A stretch of 15,056 bases of DNA. Origin: JBLIAZ01 sp047631875. Lineage in GTDB: Bacteria > Bacteroidota > Bacteroidia > Flavobacteriales_C > GCA-002722245. The translations under genes were made by a program, and so were the position numbers. The stretch covers positions 1 to 15,056 of the forward strand of contig JBLIAZ010000040.1 in NCBI GenBank assembly GCA_047631875.1, read 5' to 3'. The notes under the pieces were generated by a model. That model saw only the letters and a program-made list of their open reading frames with translations. It was not told the DNA's origin and ran no database searches. Positions 1 through 7,860 of the stretch are shown here, piece by piece; within the stretch, counting starts at the first letter, position 1; every line of letters begins with the position of its first letter.

Positions 1-248
1 TATTAACATACTAGAGCTATTTTTTATTGTACCCTTTAACATTTCTTTAGATATCTCCTCCAATATCTTGGGCTTCGTTGTCCATTGCAATTTGCTGTGT
101 TAGTGCAATGGCTTCCTGTCTTTTTATGGAGAGGTTATTTGTGTTCATTTGGCTTGTCAAAACAATTGCAAAATGAAGTATTCACACAAAATTGAGACCT
201 CACAAAAAAAGAAGAACCATAAAGCATCACTTCAGAACAGCTTGACTA
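1..248. other. Mostly non-coding left edge, possible 33-codon ORF
   Basis: No convincing gene is seen in this stretch downstream of the DUF4197 gene. The only open frame of note is on the minus strand from 148 down to 47, reading MNTNNLSIKRQEAIALTQQI and ending shortly after in GGDI. It has no recognisable ribosome binding site and an in-frame stop a few codons upstream of its ATG. It has no domain I recognise, so it may be a chance ORF or a remnant. No clear terminator hairpin for the DUF4197 gene was found here. Confidence 0.2.
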
Positions 249-956
249 CTATTTATCCTGCAAAGCGAACACTTGCTTCAACAAGTCAGAAGTCCTAGAA
301 TTCAAATTGCCTCGAATTTGTTTTTCCTCCACAGTAATCATCTTAAAAACACCGATCAATGCTTTTTTTGTTACATAATCTTTTAAATCGGGGTTCACTT
401 TACTTACAAAAGGAATAGCATTGTACTTCTTGGTGACAGTGGCCCAAGCATCATCAGCGCCTACTTTGGTCAATGACTTTTCCACTTGCGGATAAAACTT
501 CTGATACAGGGAGTTGTATGTTTTCTTGTTCAAGTAGGTTGTCGCTGAACTGTCATGTCCCATTATAATAGATTTTGCATCAGCAAAACTCATCGTAGTG
601 ATCGCATTCACAAAAATTGGAGTTGCTTCCTTTACAGCGTCTTCAGCTGCTCGGTTCAATAATTTCACCCCTTTGTCTGTTAACCCTCCTAAACCAACTG
701 AATTTAACTTATTGCTCATTTTTGTCAACTCTTTAGGTAACAAAATTTTCACCGCAGCATTTCCATAAAAGCCATCCAAGCTTGTCAATTTAGAAACCTG
801 TTTACTTATTCCATTTTGAAGCGCTTCTTTCAGTCCATTACCTATTTGGAGATCTGTCAATCCTGTTGGTGCAGTAATTACAGTTCCAGCAACTTTTTGC
901 AATTCGGCGCACCCGAAAAGCATGGTTATGGTAAGAAGTAATGTTAACTGTTTCAT
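249..956 (-). CDS. DUF4197 family lipoprotein
   Basis: A 235-aa protein with a lipoprotein signal peptide: a short charged start (MKQL), a hydrophobic run and the lipobox LFGC with Cys16 as the predicted lipidated residue. The remainder is a mainly helical domain that I recognise as DUF4197, a family of envelope proteins of unknown function common in Bacteroidota and Proteobacteria. Matching features are the GLTDLQIGNGLKEAL opening, the AAVKILLP segment, and the C-terminal run DYVTKKALIGVFKMI followed by EEKQIRGN near residues 195-218. The length is about normal for the family and nothing looks truncated. It is on the same strand as the upstream tRNA and helicase but separated from them by a strong terminator, so it is probably transcribed alone. 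Family assignment is by pattern memory; the biological role is unknown. Confidence 0.85.
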   Translation of the reverse strand: MKQLTLLLTITMLFGCAELQKVAGTVITAPTGLTDLQIGNGLKEALQNGISKQVSKLTSLDGFYGNAAVKILLPKELTKMSNKLNSVGLGGLTDKGVKLLNRAAEDAVKEATPIFVNAITTMSFADAKSIIMGHDSSATTYLNKKTYNSLYQKFYPQVEKSLTKVGADDAWATVTKKYNAIPFVSKVNPDLKDYVTKKALIGVFKMITVEEKQIRGNLNSRTSDLLKQVFALQDK

Positions 957-974
957 AATATTTTATTTTTTGGT

Positions 975-982
975 CTAAGTTA
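975..982 (-). promoter_or_regulatory. Candidate -7 box for the DUF4197 gene
   Basis: On the minus strand this reads TAACTTAG, seven of eight matches to the Bacteroidota -7 consensus TAnnTTTG, and lies 18 nt upstream of the ATG. A TATG lies 18 nt further upstream as a weak -33 element; the nearest TTTG is 25 nt away, too far for the usual spacing. The call rests mainly on the -7 box and its position. Confidence 0.25.
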
Positions 983-1065
983 AACGAATTCAATTGCATC
1001 CATAACACAAAGCACGTTTAACATTGGTAATCCCCTGAAGTTCGTTTAAAATTTTAAACCAGACC

Positions 1066-1091
1066 CTAGTTCAAGCCCAGTCTAGGGCACA
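1066..1091 (+). repeat. Inverted partial copy of the tRNA-Leu 3' end
   Basis: Read on the plus strand, this stretch resembles the last part of the neighbouring minus-strand tRNA: part of the T arm (GTTCAAG), the acceptor strand CTAGGGC and the following ACA. By hand alignment it pairs with 1123-1148 at 23 of 26 positions, with 12 consecutive matches (1080-1091 against 1123-1134). It cannot be a full tRNA gene because no D arm or anticodon arm precedes it, although CCCTAG at 1064-1069 could pair with CTAGGG at 1082-1087. It is probably a tRNA fragment or a palindromic duplication flanking the terminator. Confidence 0.8.
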
Positions 1092-1120
1092 AAAAAACGG
1101 AGACTAGCTCCGTTTTTATT
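1091..1120. terminator. Rho-independent terminator after tRNA-Leu
   Basis: The stem ACGGAG (1097-1102) pairs with CTCCGT (1108-1113) around a 5-nt loop ACTAG. It is flanked by seven As on one side and five Ts on the other. On the minus strand the hairpin is followed by a run of seven Ts directly after the tRNA, so it ends the tRNA transcript. It is nearly symmetric and could also work in the plus direction. It lies in the middle of a larger inverted repeat built from tRNA sequence. Confidence 0.85.
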
Positions 1121-1124
1121 GATG

Positions 1125-1206
1125 TGCCCTAGACCGGACTTGAACCAGCACGCCGTAAAGCACAAGCCCCTCAAGCCTGCGTGTCTACCAATTTCACCAC
1201 TAGGGC
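1125..1206 (-). tRNA. tRNA-Leu (anticodon GAG)
   Basis: An 82-nt class II tRNA can be folded by eye on the minus strand. The acceptor stem is GCCCTAG paired with CTAGGGC. The D arm contains the AATTGGTAGAC segment typical of tRNA-Leu. The anticodon stem CAGGC/GCTTG holds the loop TTGAGGG with anticodon GAG (plus-strand 1170-1172), which reads CUC and CUU codons. A 13-nt variable region follows, then a T arm with TTCAAGT in the loop, and discriminator A73 as expected for leucine. CCA is not encoded: the bases after the discriminator are CAT, so the tail must be added by the CCA-adding enzyme. It lies 36 nt downstream of the helicase gene on the same strand and is followed by a strong terminator. 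Confidence 0.95.
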
Positions 1207-1221
1207 AGTGATAATGAATTG

Positions 1222-1252
1222 CAAAAATACGTTTAATTACACTTAATCCATA
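1222..1252 (-). promoter_or_regulatory. Candidate promoter of tRNA-Leu
   Basis: On the minus strand TATG (plus 1249-1252) is followed after 19 nt by TATTTTTG (plus 1222-1229), a full match to the Bacteroidota -7 consensus TAnnTTTG with a three-of-four match to the -33 TTTG. The predicted start of transcription falls a few bases upstream of the tRNA 5' end at 1206. The -33 element overlaps the last codons of the helicase gene. This would let the tRNA be transcribed independently of the helicase. Confidence 0.5.
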
Positions 1253-3462
1253 CTAGCCAATCCAAATTTTATTTCTGCGTATGAATAATCGCTTCCCAAA
1301 GCCTCCTTTAACTCACCTAGCTTATCGGTTTTAAGTTCCTTGAACTTTTGTTTTACTACTTGAAGTTTTTCCAAGCTCACAAATTCCAACGCGTCCAAAT
1401 CTCCTTGCCCCACGTAATAAGCTAAATGACCTTCGATGGTTTGCACATTGTAGTCGCGTTCCTTAGCAATCTCTTTGATGCTTTTCCCCTCCTTGTACAT
1501 TTCAAAGGATACCAATTTAGTATTTACTTTTGGCCCAACTACGGAAGCTCTAACACTCCTGCTGCTCCCTGATTTTTTACTCGCTGTGGCAATTTTAACA
1601 GCCCTTTCATCTTCCTGTAGAACAGCTACCTTTTCCTTGGTTAACATCGTGTTTGCAATCAAAGAATCACATAAGGCGATGGCTTTTTGAAATTGCATTT
1701 GTTTGTCAAAAAACAAGGTCTCCACCCCTAACAATTCTTTTACGTAAGCTTTAGTCCCTTTCGCTTTTTTCAACTCATCGATGTGATCAAACACTGCTTT
1801 AGAATACCCTTTAAAAACTGGCCCAAAATAATCCTTTGCAGCCACGACTCTTGTTGTTATAAAAGCTAAATAATCGTCCTTTTCCTCGGACAATACTCGT
1901 TGTATTTGACTTTGGAAAGATCCTGCAGCAGGCTGAAGTTTTTCCACCTCTTTATACCTATCCATTGCCCATTGAGCATGATCGGACTTGACAGTTTTTT
2001 TCTTTTTTTCATTGTAAGAAATCACGTGGTCTTTTAATTCTTCTAGCAACCTCCTGAAATCAAACACCTCCATCAAGTAATCTTTTAAATACAGCCTAGC
2101 GGCAAGGTTCGCATTTTTTTCAAGCGCATCTAAACCTTGTTTGTTTCGAGTGGCATAACTACTGACTTGATGGTTTTTCCTAAGCGAATCAAGGTTTATT
2201 TTCGAAGTCAAAACCAGGCCATCCAAGGACCGTAACCTTGAAAGCGCTACATAAACTTGACCGCTAGCAAATGCTCCTTCTAAATCCAATACGGCCTTAT
2301 CAAAACTTAACCCTTGACTTTTATGCACTGTAATTGCCCAAGCCAGTTTTATCGGATAAGTTGTAAAGGTTCCCTTCACGCTTTCCATGATATCATTGGT
2401 AGCAGGATCCAATTGGTACTTGATATTTTCCCACTGGTATTTCTCTACAATGACTGTCTCCTGAGTATCCTTAAAACCCACTTCTATCTCATTGTCTGAC
2501 AAAGAAACTATCTTCCCAATTTTTCCATTATAAAATTGCTGATCTCCACTTGGATCGTTTTTTACAAACATGATTTGAGCCCCCACTTTAAACTCCAAAT
2601 CGTAAGGTAAAGGATAAGAACTTTCTTTAAAGTCTCCATCCACCCATGCTTTGTACTTAAAAGTCTCTCCAGAAATCTCCTTTAGCTTGGTCATGTTTAA
2701 ATCATCCGCTTTTCGGTTATGTGTGGTCAGCATGATGAATTCATCGTCCACACCACTCGAAAAATCAGCTTGAAAATGTTCATTCAGCAAAGTAATGTCT
2801 TCCTTACTTACTTTGTCTTCCCTGAAATTATTAAGTAAATGAATGAATTTTTCGTCCTGCTGACGGTACACTTTATCAAGCTCAATGTATACTGGAGGAT
2901 TATCCCTGATGACCACAGCGTCAAAAAAGAAGGAACTAGAATAATAACTTTTTAAATAATTCCATTCTCCATTTTTAACCACCGGAGGTAATTGTAACAA
3001 ATCACCAATAAAAAGTACTTGCACTCCTCCAAATGCTAAATTGGATTTTTTTCGGGTAAACCTCAATACGAAATCTATGGCGTCTAGTAAATCAGAACGC
3101 AACATACTTACTTCGTCAATGATCAGTAATTCCAGTTCTTTTAGCAGCTTTTGTTTAATCCCTCCCAACCTAAAGTTTCGCCGTATATGGCTCCTTGAGT
3201 TTATTTGCCCTCCAGTGTATTCACTGATGTTATCCACTGGTAAAAAAGCTCCGAAAGGCAGTTGAAACATAGAATGTATAGTAACTCCTTCGGCATTAAT
3301 GGCTGCTATTCCTGTAGGCGCAACTACCACCATTTTTTTGTGACTTGTGGCAACAATTTCTTTCAAAAAAGTGGTTTTACCAGTTCCAGCTTTCCCTGTT
3401 AAAAAAACATTTTTGTTGCTTTGGTTAATGAATTTTTCAGCTAAATGTGCGATGCTTGACAT
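1243..3462 (-). CDS. PIF1-like SF1 DNA helicase with C-terminal HTH domain
   Basis: A 739-aa ATP-dependent helicase of the RecD/PIF1 group. Visible motifs in order: Walker A GKAGTGKT (residues 23-30), motif Ia APTGIAA (48-54), Walker B IIDEVSM (114-120), motif III GDLLQLPPV (153-161), motif IV/arginine region DKVYRQ (196-201), motif V AITVHKSQG (376-384) and motif VI QVYVALSRL (402-410). The core ends near residue 430. A roughly 220-residue helical, Lys/Glu-rich linker follows, then a helix-turn-helix segment near residues 650-705 (FEMYKEGKSIKEIAKER, then the recognition-like part NVQTIEGHL). The HTH-tailed form of PIF1-like helicase is known in Bacteroidota. Family members unwind DNA, including G-quadruplexes and replication obstacles, but the substrate of this one is unknown. 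The start at 3462 places Walker A at the usual distance from the N-terminus. All catalytic motifs are intact. The gene is divergent from the DUF218 gene and upstream of tRNA-Leu. Confidence 0.93.
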   Translation of the reverse strand: MSSIAHLAEKFINQSNKNVFLTGKAGTGKTTFLKEIVATSHKKMVVVAPTGIAAINAEGVTIHSMFQLPFGAFLPVDNISEYTGGQINSRSHIRRNFRLGGIKQKLLKELELLIIDEVSMLRSDLLDAIDFVLRFTRKKSNLAFGGVQVLFIGDLLQLPPVVKNGEWNYLKSYYSSSFFFDAVVIRDNPPVYIELDKVYRQQDEKFIHLLNNFREDKVSKEDITLLNEHFQADFSSGVDDEFIMLTTHNRKADDLNMTKLKEISGETFKYKAWVDGDFKESSYPLPYDLEFKVGAQIMFVKNDPSGDQQFYNGKIGKIVSLSDNEIEVGFKDTQETVIVEKYQWENIKYQLDPATNDIMESVKGTFTTYPIKLAWAITVHKSQGLSFDKAVLDLEGAFASGQVYVALSRLRSLDGLVLTSKINLDSLRKNHQVSSYATRNKQGLDALEKNANLAARLYLKDYLMEVFDFRRLLEELKDHVISYNEKKKKTVKSDHAQWAMDRYKEVEKLQPAAGSFQSQIQRVLSEEKDDYLAFITTRVVAAKDYFGPVFKGYSKAVFDHIDELKKAKGTKAYVKELLGVETLFFDKQMQFQKAIALCDSLIANTMLTKEKVAVLQEDERAVKIATASKKSGSSRSVRASVVGPKVNTKLVSFEMYKEGKSIKEIAKERDYNVQTIEGHLAYYVGQGDLDALEFVSLEKLQVVKQKFKELKTDKLGELKEALGSDYSYAEIKFGLASMD

Positions 3463-3480
3463 GAATGGTTACTTTTGATT

Positions 3481-3488
3481 CAAACTTA
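3481..3488 (-). promoter_or_regulatory. Candidate -7 box for the helicase gene
   Basis: On the minus strand this reads TAAGTTTG, an exact match to TAnnTTTG, 18 nt upstream of the helicase ATG. No good TTTG is present 19-21 nt further upstream. The match is short and could be chance in AT-rich DNA. Confidence 0.3.
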
Positions 3489-3542
3489 ATTAATTCACAA
3501 GTAAAACTATTGATTATTTGTGTAATTATTAATTTGCATTAT

Positions 3543-4313
3543 ATGTTTTTTATCTTGTCTAAGCTCTTGCTCTTTGTTCTTAACCCAATTGTTTGGGTTA
3601 CAGCTACCCTCCTATTTGCATTACTTTCTAAAAACACCTTAAAAAGAAAACGATTGCTTTTCTCAAGTTTATTGATCGTTTATATTTTCGGCAATTCTTT
3701 CCTTGTTGATGAAGTATATCGTCAATGGGAAATTGAAGCCATAGAACTCAATGAATCAAACCATTATGATTACGGCATAGTATTGAGCGGAATGACAGTT
3801 TGGGACACGGAACTGAATAGGGTAAACTTCCATGGCAACGTAGACCGCCTACTACAGGCTTTACCACTGCATCAAAACGGCATCATTGATTCCTTAATTC
3901 TCACAGGAGGAGACGGATCCGCTTTTCAAGACCAAAAAAAAGAGTCAGATGTTTTATTTGAATACCTGAATAAAATTGGCTTCAGTACACAAAAATTGAT
4001 CATCGAAGCTGAATCAAAAAACACAAATGAAAATGCTTCTTTTACATTAAAAGAACTCCAAGAAAGAGGTGTTGATTTAAAGGCTAAAAAAGTACTACTG
4101 ATTACTTCTGCTTCGCACATGAGAAGAAGTTTAGCTTGTTTTGAAAAACATGGAGTCACTTGCACACCTTATGTCACAAACAGACTATCTGGACCAAGGA
4201 AATTTGTGTTTGACCATTTAGTTATTCCAAACCCTGGTGCACTCCATGCATGGAATAATTTTCTTCATGAAGTAGTTGGTTTTGTCATTTACTCAATTAT
4301 GGGTTATATTTAA
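3543..4313 (+). CDS. ElyC/SanA/YdcF-like DUF218 membrane protein
   Basis: A 256-aa protein of the DUF218 (YdcF/SanA/ElyC) family. Two hydrophobic segments near residues 3-28 and 38-55 should anchor it in the inner membrane, with the DUF218 domain after them. Conserved patches are YDYGIVLSGM (75-84), SLILTGGDG (117-125), the acidic/Asn patch ESKNTNENA (157-165) and VLLITSASHMRRSLACF (184-200). The layout is very like E. coli ElyC, implicated in envelope and peptidoglycan precursor metabolism; the exact reaction is unsettled. The frame is open from an ATG at 3465, but I chose 3543 because it gives the family's usual N-terminus (MFFILSKLLLFVLNP) and leaves a spacer for the divergent helicase promoter. 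It stands alone, with 94 nt before the next gene. Confidence 0.88.
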   Translation: MFFILSKLLLFVLNPIVWVTATLLFALLSKNTLKRKRLLFSSLLIVYIFGNSFLVDEVYRQWEIEAIELNESNHYDYGIVLSGMTVWDTELNRVNFHGNVDRLLQALPLHQNGIIDSLILTGGDGSAFQDQKKESDVLFEYLNKIGFSTQKLIIEAESKNTNENASFTLKELQERGVDLKAKKVLLITSASHMRRSLACFEKHGVTCTPYVTNRLSGPRKFVFDHLVIPNPGALHAWNNFLHEVVGFVIYSIMGYI

Positions 4314-4407
4314 TGCACCTTTTTACTATTTCCTTGTAACTTTAAGACCCGAAAATGGTTTTATAACTGCCTGTAAGAACTGACTGAACTACTTTTATAT
4401 CTTGTAT

Positions 4408-6612
4408 ATGACTAAGCACCTTAACTATTTACTTGGAATTGTAATTTTTACCGTATTAATTTCAAGCCAAACATCTTGTAAAAAAGAAAAAACAACTTGG
4501 GACACAAAACTCAAAGCTCCCCTTGCTCAGACAGAGTTAAAAATCGACAACCTACTAAGTACTGAAGGGATTGAAACAAATGCCGACAGCTCTTTAAAAA
4601 TTGTTTTTGAGAACGATCTCGCTAACATATCCCTTACAGACTTTTTTAAATTACCTGAAGAAACTATTGAATTTGGGTCGTCATTGCAAACATTAAGACT
4701 TGATGACGATTCTACAGTTGTAACACTGACTTTGGGCGAACTGGGTAGGGCCGCTGGATATGGCCCCACTCTTGCGGCTTTTCAAGCAGCAGCAATACCT
4801 CTTGGAATCCCTGCTCTAAGCGGTTTTCCTGACACTGAATTAAACATTGACAACTCAGCACTGTTCCAAACAATTGATGTTAAAACAGGTTCGATAGTAG
4901 TAACTATCGAAAATAATCTCCCGGTAGACATGAACGATTTGCAAATTGATTTAAACAACTCTCCAGGTACCGGAGGTGCTTTATTGGGCACAACAACTTT
5001 CCTTTTAATTGCAGCTAATACAACGGTAAGTAATATTGTACCGTTAGATGGCAAAACAGTATCCTCACAATTAGTTGCTACACTTTCCAACTACAACACT
5101 TCGGCATCGGCTGGCTCCGTGCCAATTGACACTACCGACGCCCTTATTGCTACAGTTGCGACTAAAGACATTATCCCTAATTCGGCCACAGCAATATGGC
5201 CAGATCAAAATTTAATTGACTCCACATCCCTTGCATTCCTAGCTCAAAGCAATGGCGCAATGATAAAAAAAATGATTGTTAACAAAGGAGCTATTGACAT
5301 CGACGTTTTTTCAAGTTTGCAAGACTCCATGTTTATTGCTTACTCCATACCTAACTTAACAAAGGGAGGCATAAGTTTCATCGCCGAAGTGGGTTTGCCT
5401 CCAGCTCCAGTTGGAGGATTTTCCTCTAAAAGTGTGACCATTAATTTCGACGGGTATGATTTTATTCTTAATGGGTACGGAATAGAGTCTACCTTTGGAT
5501 CGGATTTAAATGGTAATGCAACAATAGGCGAACCTGACACTGTCAACACTTATGTCCAAATTTTAACAGCTAGGATGAAATACACTGGCGTAATGGTGCC
5601 AATTTCACTTAGTGATACAGTTTATATCAAAGCTTCTATTGGAAACATAACTCCCTCTTCTGTAGAAGGTTATATGGGTAGAGATACCGTTGAAATAGGA
5701 CCCAGCACTGCTTCTTTAGACTTGTTTAACAATCATTTATCCGGCAAACTAAAACTAGAAGACGCAAAACTAGAAATTGTGGTAGATAATGGAGTTGGCG
5801 CTCAAGCAAAATTAAAAATTGAGTCTCTTAGCGGTACCAGCACAGTGAATAATTCTACAGTGAATTTATCTGGAACCGGAGTGACATCAGTACATAATCT
5901 TGGAGCAGCCACGGAAACTGGTGGTAATCCGCCTGTACTATTTAAAAGCACTTCCGTGCCATTGACCAACATCAATTCAAACGCAGCAGATTTCCTTGGT
6001 AACTTACCAAACAGCATCAGCTATTCTCTTAAAGCGATGCTGAATGGACACTTAGATCCCTTAGATTCCTCAGATGTACCATCCTACAAAGATGTTGTTA
6101 ACAAGAACCCCAAGTTCTTTAACTTTTTATATGACGGTTATGGGCTCAATGCAAAAATCAACATTGAAATCCCTTTGTCCTTGGCAGCTGATAACTTGAC
6201 ATTGGTTGATACTCTGGATTTTATATACACCGAAAAATCAACTGACTTTACACAAAGTGTTTTCACGTTAATCGTCGAAAACGGTTTTGGATTTGATGCA
6301 ACAATCAACCTCATACTACTTGACGCCAACGGAACCTCATTGGACAGCTTGCTCAGTGAAGCATTTGTTACAAGAGGAAACGTTGACCCTGCTACAGGAA
6401 AAACAACGAGCAGGACAAAATCATTCATTAATTTTAAAGTAGGTGCTGATAAAGTAGCATTGCTAAAAAACAGTGAAAAAATTAAGGCCGTAATTAAACT
6501 TCACTCCCACGACGACTTAAACGACAGCAACCTAAAATTTCACAAAATATACAGCAGTGACAGCTTTAAGCTTCAACTAATTGGAAGCGCTATTTATAAC
6601 ATGCAACACTAG
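4408..6612 (+). CDS. Large lipoprotein of unknown function
   Basis: A 734-aa predicted lipoprotein. The hydrophobic signal segment (residues 7-20) ends in SQTSC with Cys24 as the lipidation site, followed by KKEK. I use the ATG at 4408; a TTG six bases upstream is in frame but unlikely. The mature protein is rich in Asn, Asp, Ser, Thr and beta-prone residues, with no enzyme motif visible. It carries at least three degenerate modules sharing a V-x-(E/D)-N-G/N pattern with alternating hydrophobics: IVVTIENNLPVDMNDLQIDL (163-182), EIVVDNGVGAQAKLKI (456-471) and TLIVENGFGFDATINLIL (620-637). These look like Ig-like or LEA-2-like strands and suggest a multi-domain beta-sandwich protein. The next gene, 16 nt downstream, encodes an outer-membrane barrel, so an outer-membrane lipoprotein partner role is likely. 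Function unknown. Confidence 0.85.
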   Translation: MTKHLNYLLGIVIFTVLISSQTSCKKEKTTWDTKLKAPLAQTELKIDNLLSTEGIETNADSSLKIVFENDLANISLTDFFKLPEETIEFGSSLQTLRLDDDSTVVTLTLGELGRAAGYGPTLAAFQAAAIPLGIPALSGFPDTELNIDNSALFQTIDVKTGSIVVTIENNLPVDMNDLQIDLNNSPGTGGALLGTTTFLLIAANTTVSNIVPLDGKTVSSQLVATLSNYNTSASAGSVPIDTTDALIATVATKDIIPNSATAIWPDQNLIDSTSLAFLAQSNGAMIKKMIVNKGAIDIDVFSSLQDSMFIAYSIPNLTKGGISFIAEVGLPPAPVGGFSSKSVTINFDGYDFILNGYGIESTFGSDLNGNATIGEPDTVNTYVQILTARMKYTGVMVPISLSDTVYIKASIGNITPSSVEGYMGRDTVEIGPSTASLDLFNNHLSGKLKLEDAKLEIVVDNGVGAQAKLKIESLSGTSTVNNSTVNLSGTGVTSVHNLGAATETGGNPPVLFKSTSVPLTNINSNAADFLGNLPNSISYSLKAMLNGHLDPLDSSDVPSYKDVVNKNPKFFNFLYDGYGLNAKINIEIPLSLAADNLTLVDTLDFIYTEKSTDFTQSVFTLIVENGFGFDATINLILLDANGTSLDSLLSEAFVTRGNVDPATGKTTSRTKSFINFKVGADKVALLKNSEKIKAVIKLHSHDDLNDSNLKFHKIYSSDSFKLQLIGSAIYNMQH

Positions 6613-6628
6613 TATTCTTCATAACGAC

Positions 6629-7858
6629 ATGACCCTTACAAAACACCTTTTATCCATAGCTTGCTTTTTGTGTTTTCAATTAGCACAAGCACAAATTAGC
6701 CCTTTACTAGCTGATTCTTCTGATCATTTATCTATCACCGGCAACGTTGGAGTATACTCAACCGGACTGCCTTTGAATGTTACCAATAAATTTATTTTTG
6801 GAGGAGAAATCACTACTTCAATTAAGGACAACGCATCAAGTAAGTTGAAAGGCACAAACTTCATGGCACTAGAAGCATTAGGGAAACTATCCTACTTGTC
6901 AAAATCTAAAACGATATTTGGTGTGAAAAATGCATTTTGGGGCTTAGAAATTGGCACTGAAATACTATCCTATAACCAGTACAGTGATGACCTGTTTAAC
7001 CTTGTGTTTTACGGTAATGAACCGTATGCAGGACAACCATTAGATCTTGCAAAAACAAGTTCACAATCGATGTGGTTTCATAACATTGGACTTACCGCAG
7101 GTGTAGTTTTGAAAAACACAGGAACTTTTAACAAAGTACACATCAGCGCTACCCCTTCCTTTGTTATGGGAGTACTACAAAGAAATTTTCAATTGTCTCG
7201 TGGTGAGTTTTTAACAGAAGAACTTGGCCAATCAATTGAGGTTGATTTTGCTGGAAGTTTCTCCGCAACCGATTCCTTGTACAACGCTTTCTCCCCTACT
7301 GGATATGGCGCGAAACTAGACATAGCTATTTTGTTAGAATCCAAAAAAAATAAAATAGGCCTCACAATTTCCGACCTAGGACTAATATCATGGGACAACG
7401 AAAGAAATTACAACCTAGACACAACTTTCACCTTCAGCGGTATTGAAATTGAAGACATTTTCCAAGTGCAAGACACCTTGATCACTGTTGCAGGACTACA
7501 AGATTCCTTGTTCACCAACACGCCAAACAAATCAACTTTATTTTTACCCGCGTTATTCAATTTTTATTTTGAGCACAGTTTCTCCAACAAATTAGTACTT
7601 AAAAACTGGTTAAAATACAGGTTGACTGACAACTACATTCCCTTTTTGATAAGTCAAATTAATTACAACATCAGCGGATTTACAGGTGGATTGTCTGGAG
7701 CATATGGTGGCTATACTGGATTTCAAGCGGGAGTCCATTTAGCTTATAACTTTAAGAAGCTAAACGTACAGCTTGGCACAACAAACTTTTTATCGATCAT
7801 CGATCAAAAAAACCAGTACAGCCAAAACATTTATGGACGATTAACAACCAAATTTTAA
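6629..7858 (+). CDS. DUF5723-like outer-membrane beta-barrel protein
   Basis: A 409-aa protein with a clear signal peptide (MTLTKHLLSIACFLCFQLAQA, cleavage before QISPLL). The frame is open from 6581, overlapping the lipoprotein gene, but the ATG at 6629 gives the proper signal peptide. The rest alternates hydrophobic and polar residues with many aromatic and Gly residues, and ends in YGRLTTKF with the terminal Phe typical of outer-membrane barrels recognised by the BAM machinery. The central segment around residues 225-270 (GYGAKLDIAILLES, IGLTISDLGLISWDN, FTFSGIEIEDIF) resembles the DUF5723 family of Bacteroidota barrels; that family call is tentative. It lies between the lipoprotein gene (16 nt) and a small secreted-protein gene (2 nt), and all three are probably co-transcribed. 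Substrate or role unknown. Confidence 0.8.
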   Translation: MTLTKHLLSIACFLCFQLAQAQISPLLADSSDHLSITGNVGVYSTGLPLNVTNKFIFGGEITTSIKDNASSKLKGTNFMALEALGKLSYLSKSKTIFGVKNAFWGLEIGTEILSYNQYSDDLFNLVFYGNEPYAGQPLDLAKTSSQSMWFHNIGLTAGVVLKNTGTFNKVHISATPSFVMGVLQRNFQLSRGEFLTEELGQSIEVDFAGSFSATDSLYNAFSPTGYGAKLDIAILLESKKNKIGLTISDLGLISWDNERNYNLDTTFTFSGIEIEDIFQVQDTLITVAGLQDSLFTNTPNKSTLFLPALFNFYFEHSFSNKLVLKNWLKYRLTDNYIPFLISQINYNISGFTGGLSGAYGGYTGFQAGVHLAYNFKKLNVQLGTTNFLSIIDQKNQYSQNIYGRLTTKF

Positions 7859-7860
7859 AA

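Noticed and set aside
1060..1091. Second, plus-strand tRNA gene
   Set aside because: Only T-arm-like and acceptor-like sequence is present; there is no D arm or anticodon arm upstream, so it is a fragment.
1066..1148. Attachment site pair of an integrated element at tRNA-Leu
   Set aside because: The two copies are inverted and only about 30 nt apart; integration would leave direct repeats flanking an element, and no integrase gene is present.
3465..3542. 26-codon N-terminal extension of the DUF218 protein
   Set aside because: The extension is not family-like, would abut the divergent helicase start, and the ATG at 3543 gives the expected membrane-anchored N-terminus.
6581..6628. Start of the barrel gene overlapping the lipoprotein gene
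   Set aside because: The first 16 residues would precede and spoil a clear signal peptide that begins at the ATG at 6629.
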